A stretch of 64,000 bases of DNA. Origin: Candidatus Acetatifactor stercoripullorum (GTDB lineage: Bacteria; Bacillota; Clostridia; Lachnospirales; Lachnospiraceae). The translations under genes were made by a program, and so were the position numbers. The stretch covers positions 1 to 64,000 of the forward strand of contig DXGH01000073.1 of the NCBI GenBank assembly GCA_019114005.1, read 5' to 3'. The notes under the pieces were generated by a model. The model was not told the DNA's origin. It saw only the letters and a list, made by a program, of their open reading frames with translations, and searched no databases. Positions 25,438-33,914 of the stretch are shown piece by piece. Every line of letters starts with the position of its first letter. Positions within the stretch are counted from its first letter, which is position 1.

Positions 25438-27243
25438 ATGATATCCTACAGAAAATTTTTCAGCATATGCCTTATGATGGCGGTGCTGTTCTTTATGTTT
25501 CAGTTTTTACAGCTTTATAAGGAAATGGGAAATGAATACAGCACCAATCAATACATGGAGGGAGAACGTCTGTCGGGAGAGGGGCGCTGGCAGGCGAAGG
25601 AAGGGGAAGGAGAATATGTATTGTTTGTGGGAAAGGAAGGAAGCGACGCTTGGAGAGTGGCCTCCCAATGGTGTTTGTACACGAAGCGCAGGCTTACTCT
25701 GTGTCCAGCACTTGATGAAAAGCTTCTGGAAGAGGGGGAATTGCCCAGGCTTGTGCTGCTTGAAGGGAATGGGACGGATTTCGGGACGCAGACAGAGCAG
25801 ATTGCGGAAATGGCCCGAAAGGGGGTGCCCATTGTATTCTTAAACCTGCCCTCCTTTTCTGTGATAGAGGAAAATGCCGGGCTTAGAGAGCTTCTTGGCA
25901 TTGAAAGGGCACAAGAGGAGGAGGTTAAGCTTTCGGGCGTGCAGCTGTTTTCCGGCTTTTTGCTGGGAGGAGAAAGCCTTTACGCAGCCCAGAATGAAGA
26001 GGAAGAGAAAAAGCAGGACCTTGCGCTTTCCGTTCCCTGGTATGTCACAGGAAAGGGTACAAAGACCTATATGCGGGGAGTCATTGAGGAGGAGGGGGTA
26101 GACAGGGAGGAATATCCGGCCCTGATCTGGAGAAACACCTTTGAAGGAACCTTTATCTTTGCGGTAAACGGAGACTATATGTCCGATGTTACGGGACTGG
26201 GTCTTTTGAGCGCCATTGAATATGAGGCAAGCTCTGTCACACTGTACCCGGTGGTTAATGCCCAAAATGTGACCGTAACAGGTTATCCCGGCTTTGCGGA
26301 GGAAAACGCAGAGGTGATGGAGACGCTCTACAGCAGGAGGTCCTCCTCGCTGCAGCAGGATATTATATGGCCGGGGATGTCAGCTTTGTTTCGCAGAAGC
26401 GGCCTGAAGGGAACCTTTTTTCTGATGCCTCAGTATGATTATGGGGACGGACAGGAGCCGGAGACGGAAAGCTATGCTTTTTACCTGCAGCAGATGAAGG
26501 AGATAGATGGGGAGGCGGGAAAGACGCTGGAGCATGGAGAGGGGATCACTCTGGAGGAAAAGCAAAAGAGGGACAGTGCATTTTGGGAGAAGGTTGAGAA
26601 TGGGTATCAGTTTGGCGCCTATTATACGGGAGAGGGAATCCCTGAGGAACTGCAAAGGCTGGCAGAGGCAGGCGCCCTGGAGGATGCGGTAACCCTTGCG
26701 TATACCGCAGGGGAGGAAGCGGATTTTCTCCTTCCTCCGGTGGCTTATTACAGTGACGATCTGACGGCTCAGAGGATAACCGTAAACGGGGCGCAGGACA
26801 CCTATTCCCAGAGCCTGCGGCACAAAAGCCTGATGACGGCGCTGGGGTATTCCAATCTGTTGATTGATATGCAGTCTGTTTTGTGGCCGGATTCCGAAGA
26901 GGACCGCTGGGAGAATTTTTATGAAGAGATTTCCGGAAGCTTAAACAGATACAGCCTTCAGGGCTTTTCCGCAACCACCCTGTCGGAGAGCGATGAACGG
27001 GTGAGATGCTTTTTAAACCTTTCTTATGCCTGGGAGCGGACGGAGGATGTGATTGTGCTGGAAACCGGACAGGAGGCAGATAAGGCATGGTTTTTATTAC
27101 GCACCCATGGTGAGGAAATCACAGAGATTTCGGGAGCCGATTATCAAAAGCTGGAGGAGGATGCTTTTCTGATTCAAATGCTGTCTGACAGAGCCAGGAT
27201 TGAGCTGGGAAAATCAAAGGAGGAGCTTTCTTTTGGTTTATGA
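25438..27243 (+). CDS. PelA-deacetylase-like protein (DUF2194)
   Basis: This 601-residue protein has one N-terminal membrane anchor (about 9-28) and a large extracellular region. The region resembles DUF2194, found in Gram-positive Pel loci as the counterpart of the PelA deacetylase domain, which partly deacetylates the GalNAc polymer. Recognisable stretches are FIFAVNGDYMSDVTGLGLLSA and GYPGFAEENAEVMETLYSRR. The glycoside-hydrolase half of Pseudomonas PelA is missing, as in other Gram-positive systems. Catalytic residues could not be assigned with certainty. It starts 16 bases after the PelE-like gene with GGGAGCGG upstream. Confidence 0.65.
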   Translation: MISYRKFFSICLMMAVLFFMFQFLQLYKEMGNEYSTNQYMEGERLSGEGRWQAKEGEGEYVLFVGKEGSDAWRVASQWCLYTKRRLTLCPALDEKLLEEGELPRLVLLEGNGTDFGTQTEQIAEMARKGVPIVFLNLPSFSVIEENAGLRELLGIERAQEEEVKLSGVQLFSGFLLGGESLYAAQNEEEEKKQDLALSVPWYVTGKGTKTYMRGVIEEEGVDREEYPALIWRNTFEGTFIFAVNGDYMSDVTGLGLLSAIEYEASSVTLYPVVNAQNVTVTGYPGFAEENAEVMETLYSRRSSSLQQDIIWPGMSALFRRSGLKGTFFLMPQYDYGDGQEPETESYAFYLQQMKEIDGEAGKTLEHGEGITLEEKQKRDSAFWEKVENGYQFGAYYTGEGIPEELQRLAEAGALEDAVTLAYTAGEEADFLLPPVAYYSDDLTAQRITVNGAQDTYSQSLRHKSLMTALGYSNLLIDMQSVLWPDSEEDRWENFYEEISGSLNRYSLQGFSATTLSESDERVRCFLNLSYAWERTEDVIVLETGQEADKAWFLLRTHGEEITEISGADYQKLEEDAFLIQMLSDRARIELGKSKEELSFGL

Positions 27244-27268
27244 GAGCAGAAAGCGCAAGGAGCGGGCA

Positions 27269-28738
27269 ATGAAAATTTGTATGATTGCAGAGGGCTGTTA
27301 CCCTTATGTGGTAGGCGGCGTGTCCAGCTGGATACACAGCATGATAAAGGCATTTCCCCAGGTGGAGTTTGTGCTCTTAAGCATTGTGGGAAGCCGTTCC
27401 CAAAGGGGCAGATTTGTATATGAACTGCCGGAAAACCTCACTGCGGTTTATGAGGCCTATCTGGAGGACTACGACTGGGGCAGGAAGGCTAAGCGGGGAA
27501 AGCGCACCAGGCTGAATGAGAAGGAATATAACGCCCTTCGGAGCATTATTTCCAATGAGGATGTTGACTGGGACACGGTGTTTGAAATGTTTCAGAAGGA
27601 AAAGTTTTCCATTGACGATCTTTTGATGGGGGCGGATTTTCTGGAGATCGTAAAGGAGTATTACAGGCAGAGATATCCTTATATTGTATTTTCGGATTTC
27701 CTGTGGACCATGCGGTCTATTTATATGCCTTTGTTTTTGATTCTCCAGACCAGACTTCCCAAGGCGGATATCTATCACTGCGCCTCCACGGGCTATGCAG
27801 GGGTGCTGGGAAGCATGGCCAAGCATTTTTATCGAAGCGGGCTTCTGATTTCCGAGCACGGCATATATACCAGAGAGCGGGAGGAGGAGCTGCTAAAAGC
27901 ATCCTGGGTAGCTGGAATTTACAAAAATATCTGGATTGACCAGTTTCGGAAAATGTCCGCGCTGGCCTATGAGCGTGCGGATAGGGTGACAAGCCTTTAC
28001 GAGCATGCCAGGCAGCTGCAGATCGGGCTTGGCTGTCCTGAGGAGAAAACGGCGGTAACGCCCAACGGCATTGACTTAAAGCGGTTTGAGAAGCTGCCTT
28101 GCAAAAAGGAGGGGGATGAGGACTTTGTGAACATCGGAGCTGTTCTGAGAGTGGCTCCCATCAAGGATGTGAAAACCATGATCAGGGCCTTTGCCTTTGC
28201 AAAGGAGAAGAAGGAAAATCTCAGGCTTTGGATTATGGGCCCCCTGGACGAGGACAAGGAGTATGCGGAGGAATGCTTTGCATTGGTTGAGGCTCTGGGG
28301 GCGGCGGATATTATTTTTACGGGAAGAGTGGATGTAAGGGAATATCTGGGAAGGATGGATTTTACGCTTCTTACAAGCATCAGCGAGGGACAGCCTCTGA
28401 CCATTCTGGAGTCCTTTGCGGCGAAAAAGCCTGTGATTGCCACAGACGTGGGATGCTGCAGGGAATTGATTTATGGAGACGGAGATGGATACGGCACTGC
28501 GGGGATTCTCACCCATATTATGAATACGGCGGAGATAGCCGCGGCCATATGCGAGCTGGCAGAGGAAAAGGCACTCTGCGCCCATATGGGGGAGTGTGGG
28601 TATCTAAGAGTAAAAAACAGATACAGACAGGAACAGATGGAAGAGGCCTATGAAGAAATCTATGAGAGAATCGGCTGGGATTATGGAAAACTATGGCCCG
28701 AGGAGGATGCGTCATGGCTGGAATCGGAATCAGACTAA
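27269..28738 (+). CDS. pelF: PelF glycosyltransferase (GT4)
   Basis: PelF is the cytosolic polymerase that uses UDP-GalNAc/UDP-GlcNAc to make Pel. The start MKICMIAEGCYPYVVGGVSSWIHSMI is diagnostic for PelF (DUF3492 plus GT4). The donor site shows the EX7E motif in ISEGQPLTILESF, followed by KKPVIATDVG. Length is 489 aa. I took the ATG at 27269 because AAGGAG precedes it and PelF proteins begin there; the open frame extends 69 bases into the preceding gene. It overlaps the pelG start by 25 bases. Confidence 0.93.
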   Translation: MKICMIAEGCYPYVVGGVSSWIHSMIKAFPQVEFVLLSIVGSRSQRGRFVYELPENLTAVYEAYLEDYDWGRKAKRGKRTRLNEKEYNALRSIISNEDVDWDTVFEMFQKEKFSIDDLLMGADFLEIVKEYYRQRYPYIVFSDFLWTMRSIYMPLFLILQTRLPKADIYHCASTGYAGVLGSMAKHFYRSGLLISEHGIYTREREEELLKASWVAGIYKNIWIDQFRKMSALAYERADRVTSLYEHARQLQIGLGCPEEKTAVTPNGIDLKRFEKLPCKKEGDEDFVNIGAVLRVAPIKDVKTMIRAFAFAKEKKENLRLWIMGPLDEDKEYAEECFALVEALGAADIIFTGRVDVREYLGRMDFTLLTSISEGQPLTILESFAAKKPVIATDVGCCRELIYGDGDGYGTAGILTHIMNTAEIAAAICELAEEKALCAHMGECGYLRVKNRYRQEQMEEAYEEIYERIGWDYGKLWPEEDASWLESESD

Positions 28739-30195
28739 ATAAAATCTTTGGAAAAGGAACCATAACCACCAACCTGATAGGGTTTGGCTACAGCACCATG
28801 TTTACCATAGCTCCCATGTTTCTGGTGATCGGGGCGGTGGCGCTGATGCAGGCGCTGCTTGGATATTCCAGGGTGGGCTATGCCGAAAGAGAGCTTTATT
28901 CCTGTACGGTTCTCTATATTTTCATATTCGCCCTGCTGGCGGCGGCGCCCTTTAACTCTGTGCTTTCCAAATATTTGTCGGACGTCATATATAATGAGAC
29001 CTATGAGGACATACGTCCCTGCTTTTTTCTGGGGCTTTGGCTGAATATGCTTCTGGCGGCCTTAGCCGGGATTCCCTTCTGCGTCAGATGGTATCTGGCA
29101 GGGGGAAGTGACCTTTCCTATGTGTTTGCAGGATATTGCGGCTATATTTCCCTGGTGCTGGTGTTTTATTCCATGCTTTATCTGTCTATCTGCAAGGATT
29201 ATAAGAAGATATCTATTTTTTATCTCCTTGGAATGACCCTGACGGTGCTTTTGTCCCTGTTTTTTGTTTATGTGCTGGGCATGGAGGTCACTTTTTCCAT
29301 GCTGCTTGCGCTGGATGGGGGATTTCTGCTGATTGCCTCCCTGGAGCTTGCGCTGGTAAAGAGCTATTTTCGGGTAAACAGCGGCAGATACCGGGAGGTT
29401 TTGGCGTATTTTAGGAAGTATCCCCAGCTGGTGGCTGCAAACTTTTTGTATACCCTGGGGCTTTTTATCCATAATTTTGTGTTTTGGAATACGGATATGC
29501 GTATTGAAGTGGCGGGGAGCTTTGTGTGCATGACATCCTATGACATGGCTTCCTGCCTTGCCATGTTTACAAATATTTCTGCCAGTGTTATATTTATTTC
29601 CAGAGTGGAAATGCGTTATCATGAGCGCTATAAAGCGTATTCGGAGGCGGTGATCGGCGGCCGGGGCATTGACATCCAAAATGCCAAAAAGAGAATGTTC
29701 CGTCAGCTTTCCGACGAGCTTATGAATCTGGCCCGTATTCAGTTTATTATTTCATGCGCTATTTTTTTCGTCTGCATTGTTCTGCTCCCCAGGCTGGGGA
29801 TAGGAGGGCAGGTGATGCGTATTTATCCGTGTCTGGCGGCAGGATATTTCATTTTGTTTTTAATGTACGCTGCTATCATTTTTCTGTATTACTTTAATGA
29901 TTTGAAGGGAGCGGTGCTTACGGCGGCGAGCTTTTGCGGGATCACGTTTCTTGGCAGCTTGTTTTCCTCGCAGCTGTCGGCTCCCTGGTACGGGCTGGGG
30001 CTTGTGGCCGGAGCCTTTACGGGCTTTTGCGCAGCGTATCACAGACTCAGGGTGATGGAGAGGACGCTGGATATCCATGTATTCTGCCAGGGAAGCATTA
30101 TAAAGGCGGGACATGGGAGGAAACTCTCTAATTTGGTTTATGGCGGTCCCACTCCCAAAATGGAGACAAAATTGGAGAAAAAAAGAGGAAGGTAA
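28714..30195 (+). CDS. pelG: PelG membrane protein
   Basis: PelG is a polytopic MOP-type protein that works with PelF, PelD and PelE to move Pel across the membrane. The N terminus MAGIGIRLNKIFGKGTITTNLIGFGYSTMFTIAPMF is typical. About twelve helices are visible, and stretches such as LFIHNFVFWNTDMRI and YDMASCLAMFTNISASVIF match PelG. Length 494 aa. The ATG at 28714 follows GAGGAGG; a GTG or ATG seven codons earlier is less likely. PelB and PelC (outer membrane) are absent, as expected in a Gram-positive cell. Confidence 0.93.
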   Translation: MAGIGIRLNKIFGKGTITTNLIGFGYSTMFTIAPMFLVIGAVALMQALLGYSRVGYAERELYSCTVLYIFIFALLAAAPFNSVLSKYLSDVIYNETYEDIRPCFFLGLWLNMLLAALAGIPFCVRWYLAGGSDLSYVFAGYCGYISLVLVFYSMLYLSICKDYKKISIFYLLGMTLTVLLSLFFVYVLGMEVTFSMLLALDGGFLLIASLELALVKSYFRVNSGRYREVLAYFRKYPQLVAANFLYTLGLFIHNFVFWNTDMRIEVAGSFVCMTSYDMASCLAMFTNISASVIFISRVEMRYHERYKAYSEAVIGGRGIDIQNAKKRMFRQLSDELMNLARIQFIISCAIFFVCIVLLPRLGIGGQVMRIYPCLAAGYFILFLMYAAIIFLYYFNDLKGAVLTAASFCGITFLGSLFSSQLSAPWYGLGLVAGAFTGFCAAYHRLRVMERTLDIHVFCQGSIIKAGHGRKLSNLVYGGPTPKMETKLEKKRGR

Positions 30196-30204
30196 GGTAA
30201 ACTT

Positions 30205-30591
30205 ATGGAAGTGGGAAATGTTTTGCGCATTATTATCATCATCACCGGGGTGGTGCTGCTTTGCATCACGGTTTCATCGCTGGCAAAAAGGAGGATGACG
30301 GAACCCTTCTGCCTTACCTGGGGACTTATCAGCATCATCATAATTCTGGCGGGGGTTTTGCTGCGCCCGGTGATTTTGAATCGATATATCTCTACAACGG
30401 GCATGGCACTGGTTCTGCTTTTGGGCTTCTGCGCAATTTACGGCGCGTACATTATGAGCGCCCGGGTTTCTGAGCTGATGCGCAGAAATCTGGAGCTGGC
30501 CATGCAGGTATCTTTGCTCAATCAGGAAAACGAAGTGATCAAAAAGCGTCTTGAGGAGCTGGCGGAAGAGATGGGGCAGAAGCCGCTATGA
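30205..30591 (+). CDS. DUF2304 family small membrane protein
   Basis: The protein has 128 residues with three helices (about 6-25, 33-55 and 65-85), then a cytoplasmic coiled coil (RNLELAMQVSLLNQENEVIKKRLEELAEEM). DUF2304 proteins are usually encoded beside a dolichol-phosphate-mannose-synthase-like GT2, and seem to anchor or assist it. Such a GT2 is two genes downstream. The stop overlaps the next start by 4 bases. Confidence 0.8.
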   Translation: MEVGNVLRIIIIITGVVLLCITVSSLAKRRMTEPFCLTWGLISIIIILAGVLLRPVILNRYISTTGMALVLLLGFCAIYGAYIMSARVSELMRRNLELAMQVSLLNQENEVIKKRLEELAEEMGQKPL

Positions 30592-31790
30592 AAAGGATAT
30601 TGATTGTGATCAACACGCTGGGGATGGCAGGGGCGGAGACGGCTCTTTTAGAGCTTGTCCGCCATATAAATCCCAGGGAATACCAAACGGATTTGTATGT
30701 GCTGCTGGGACAGGGGGAGCTGGTGCACAGGCTGCCGGAACATATAAGGCTGCTTAACAGACGCTACAGTGACTGCTCGGTGCTTTCCAGAGAGGGGAAA
30801 AAGCTTCTTTTTTCCAATACGCTCCGGGCGCTTGCTGCAAGGGGAAACCTGTTTTTTCTGCTGCCATATCTTGCAGGAAATTTTTGGGAGATGGCGGGAA
30901 AAAAAAGAATTCTGCCGGATAAGCTGATGTGGAGGGCATTGTCTGACGGCGCAGAGCGTTTTGACAGGGTTTATGATCTGGCTGTGGCCTTTTTGGAGGG
31001 CGGCGCCTCCTACTATGTGGCGGATCATGTGAAGGCCAAAAAAAAGGCCGCGTTTATTCATGTGGATTACACAAGGGCCGGGTATACCAGAAGGCTTGAC
31101 AGAGACTGTTATCTGAAATTTGACAGAATATTTACGGTTTCGGATGAGGTGAGAAAGGCGTTTTTAAAGGTGTATCCCCAATGCAGGGAAAAGACGGAAA
31201 TTTTCCACAATCTTGTGGACAGGGAGGGCATATTGAAAAAGGCGCAGCTTCCTGGGGGATTTTCCGATTCCTTTCAGGGACTCAGGATTCTCACCGTGGG
31301 CAGGCTGACGGCCCAGAAGGCTCTGGAGGTGTCGGTGGAGGCTATGGCGCTTCTGAAAAAAAGCGGCGAAAATGTGCGATGGTATGTGCTGGGGGAGGGA
31401 GATGAGAGGCGCTTTTTGGAGGGGAAAATCAGGCAGCTTGGCCTGGAGAGGGATTTTCTGCTCCTGGGCGCAGTCCCCAATCCCTATCCCTATCTGCGGC
31501 AGGCAGATATCTATGTACACGCCAGCCGCTATGAGGGAAAGAGTATTGCCATACAGGAGGCCCAGATTCTGGGGAAGCCTATTTTAGTGTCGGACTGCAG
31601 TGGAAACAGAGAGCAGGTAAAACCCATGGAGGACGGGATGATGTGCAGCCTGACGCCGGAGGGCATCCGTGACGGGGTACAGGCCCTTATTCATGATGGG
31701 GATTTGCGAAAGAGGCTTGGCCTTGCTGCGGCGGCAAGAAGCTTTGGGGACGCATCGGAGCTGGAAAAGCTGTTTTGCCTTTTGGCTTAA
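30588..31790 (+). CDS. Glycosyltransferase family 4
   Basis: This is a retaining cytosolic glycosyltransferase with 400 residues. It shows the N-terminal GT-B motif INTLGMAGAETALLEL, the acceptor-to-donor linker ILTVGRLTAQKALEV and the EX7E motif in SRYEGKSIAIQEAQ, followed by KPILVSDCSGNREQV. It probably adds a sugar in synthesis of the surface polymer or its lipid-linked precursor. Donor and acceptor are not readable from the sequence. Confidence 0.9.
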   Translation: MKRILIVINTLGMAGAETALLELVRHINPREYQTDLYVLLGQGELVHRLPEHIRLLNRRYSDCSVLSREGKKLLFSNTLRALAARGNLFFLLPYLAGNFWEMAGKKRILPDKLMWRALSDGAERFDRVYDLAVAFLEGGASYYVADHVKAKKKAAFIHVDYTRAGYTRRLDRDCYLKFDRIFTVSDEVRKAFLKVYPQCREKTEIFHNLVDREGILKKAQLPGGFSDSFQGLRILTVGRLTAQKALEVSVEAMALLKKSGENVRWYVLGEGDERRFLEGKIRQLGLERDFLLLGAVPNPYPYLRQADIYVHASRYEGKSIAIQEAQILGKPILVSDCSGNREQVKPMEDGMMCSLTPEGIRDGVQALIHDGDLRKRLGLAAAARSFGDASELEKLFCLLA

Positions 31791-31815
31791 AACTTGAGGG
31801 GGGAAAGGTGGTAGA

Positions 31816-32589
31816 ATGAACAACAAGGAGCTTTTGGTGATCATTCCGGCTTACAATGAAGAAAAGAATATCGGAGCGCTTTTGGAGCGTCTGGAACAAC
31901 CGGAGATCGGGAGGATTGCGGATATTCTGGTGATAAACGACGGCTCTAAGGACCGGACAGGCCTGATAGCCCGGGCCAGTAACCATATAGTGGTGGATCA
32001 TGTGTTTAATCTTGGATATGGAAGCGGCCTGCAGTCAGGCTATAAATACGCCCTGCGCCATGGCTACCGGTATGTGATTCAGATAGACGGGGACGGACAG
32101 CACGATGTGGGGAATATTGCAGCCATATATGAAAGACTTAAGAAAAAAGACGAAAGGGGAGAATGCCCGGATGTGGTGCTGGGTTCCCGTTTTTTAAAGG
32201 ACAGCGTATCCTTTCCGGTTTCCTTTGCCAAAAAGGTTGGGTTTGTGCTGTTTCGGCGGTTGATTTATATGGGAACAGGGAGGCATATAAAGGATCCCAC
32301 TACAGGACTGTGGGGGCTTGATAAAAGAGTATTCTCCTTTTATGCGGGATACAGTCGCTTTGACGACAGGTATCCGGACGCCAATAAGATAATGGAAATG
32401 CTGCTGCTTGGCTTTCGGGTGGAGGAAATTCCCGCGGTGATGCACCCCAGAACGGAGGGTGTGAGCATGCACTCGGGGCTTAAGCCCTTTGTGTATGTGC
32501 TGCGTATGTTGTTTTCCATAGTGGCGGTGTGGATCAGAATCAAGCTGTTTCACATTGACACGGATGCTGTGGGCGAGGAAAGGAATTGA
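31816..32589 (+). CDS. Glycosyltransferase family 2, DPM1/GtrB-like
   Basis: A GT-A fold enzyme of 257 residues with IIPAYNEEKNIGALLERL, INDGSKDRTG, and DGDGQHD carrying the metal-binding Asp pair. The C-terminal segment (GVSMHSGLKPFVYVLRML) is amphipathic and ends with a hydrophobic helix. Relatives transfer a hexose to polyprenol phosphate, giving the donor used outside by GT-C enzymes. Two large GT-C-like proteins are nearby, and the DUF2304 partner is two genes upstream. GGGGAAAGG precedes the ATG. Confidence 0.88.
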   Translation: MNNKELLVIIPAYNEEKNIGALLERLEQPEIGRIADILVINDGSKDRTGLIARASNHIVVDHVFNLGYGSGLQSGYKYALRHGYRYVIQIDGDGQHDVGNIAAIYERLKKKDERGECPDVVLGSRFLKDSVSFPVSFAKKVGFVLFRRLIYMGTGRHIKDPTTGLWGLDKRVFSFYAGYSRFDDRYPDANKIMEMLLLGFRVEEIPAVMHPRTEGVSMHSGLKPFVYVLRMLFSIVAVWIRIKLFHIDTDAVGEERN

Positions 32590-33914
32590 TGGAGCGGATA
32601 TTTTTAAGGCGCAGAGGCAATCGCAGATGGAGATTTTGTCCGGCAGATTTTACGGAAACCACGGAGGCTGTCTGTAATCCTGCCAGGGGATGGTATCAGA
32701 TTTTCACCTTCTATGCGGAAAAGGAGCCGGATTTTAAAGAACTGGAATGGTGCATTGACAAAAGAGACGCTTTGGCTTTGGTTAGGATAAATATCGGAGC
32801 CTTTCGGGACGGGAGTCTTAAGGCGGAGGGACTTGCGCGCATAGGAAGGATATTGTCTTTTTTCAGAAAAAACCGGTGCGATGTCATTTTGCGGATCGCC
32901 TATGACCATGAGGGAAAAGCCATGGAACGGGAACCCTTTTTCTTTGAGCGGGTGCTGCAGCACATAAAGGAGCTTGGAGAGGTGCTGCAGGAATATGGAG
33001 ACATTATCTTTGTGTTTCAGGGGGTTCTTGTGGGAAACTGGGGAGAAATGCACACCTCCCGTTTCCTTGGAGTGGATAAGCTGCGCAGCATGGCAGAAGC
33101 CCTTGCTTCTGTAAAAGGAGGGAATACTTATCTTGCCGTGCGCAGGCCGGTGCATTGGCGCATGCTGCATCCCGAGGGCCTTGAGAAGGGAATTGGGGAA
33201 GCGGCTGCAAGGGATCAGATAGGGCTTTTTGACGACGGGATATTCGGCTCGGAAAGCAATCTTGGAACCTTTGGGGAAAATACCGGGAAAAAGCCGGGAT
33301 GGCAGGAGCCATGGGGGAAAAAAGAAGAGCTTTTATTTGAAGAAAAGCTGTGCAGAACGGTTCCCAATGGGGGAGAGGCCGTTTTTGGAGAATCTTTTTA
33401 CAGACAGCTGACGCCCCAGAAAGTGCTGGCGGAGCTTGCACAGATGCGGATTACTTATCTCAACAGGACATATGACCAGAGGCTTCTTACGCTTTTTGGA
33501 CAGTGGGAATGCAGCGCGGGGGGCGTCTGGCAGGGAAAAAGCGTCTTTGATTATATCGGCGGTCATATGGGGTATCGCTTTGTGATTCGAAAGGTGAAGG
33601 CAGTTTTCAAAAAGGAGGGCCCGGGATTGGAAATTACGGTGCAAAACAAGGGCTTTGCCCCGCTTTATCAGGAAGCGGAGCTGTTTGTTTTCACCGAGGA
33701 TAAAATGGGACCGGGGCAGAAAAAGAAGCTTACGTGGGATATGCGCAGCCTGGACCCGGGAGAGGAAAAAACTTTTTTTTGTGATATTTGGCCTGTGGAA
33801 GGTCCGTTTTTTCTGGAAATGAAAAGAAAAAGGGACGGAGCCGTCATTCGCTTTGCCAACAGCTGTGACAAAAGGGGGAGGATAAGGCTTGGAACCCTGG
33901 AGGTAGATTCATGA
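32589..33914 (+). CDS. DUF4832 protein, cytosolic form
   Basis: This 441-residue protein resembles DUF4874/DUF4832 proteins, which look like TIM-barrel glycoside hydrolases with a C-terminal beta domain. Key stretches are NPARGWYQIF, ILRIAYDHEG, IFVFQGVLVGNWGEMH and GLFDDGIFG. It has no signal peptide or anchor. A related protein encoded 2.4 kb downstream has a membrane anchor and the same motifs. The start ATG overlaps the upstream stop (TGATG). Substrate unknown; cleavage or recognition of the local polymer is a reasonable guess. Confidence 0.72.
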   Translation: MERIFLRRRGNRRWRFCPADFTETTEAVCNPARGWYQIFTFYAEKEPDFKELEWCIDKRDALALVRINIGAFRDGSLKAEGLARIGRILSFFRKNRCDVILRIAYDHEGKAMEREPFFFERVLQHIKELGEVLQEYGDIIFVFQGVLVGNWGEMHTSRFLGVDKLRSMAEALASVKGGNTYLAVRRPVHWRMLHPEGLEKGIGEAAARDQIGLFDDGIFGSESNLGTFGENTGKKPGWQEPWGKKEELLFEEKLCRTVPNGGEAVFGESFYRQLTPQKVLAELAQMRITYLNRTYDQRLLTLFGQWECSAGGVWQGKSVFDYIGGHMGYRFVIRKVKAVFKKEGPGLEITVQNKGFAPLYQEAELFVFTEDKMGPGQKKKLTWDMRSLDPGEEKTFFCDIWPVEGPFFLEMKRKRDGAVIRFANSCDKRGRIRLGTLEVDS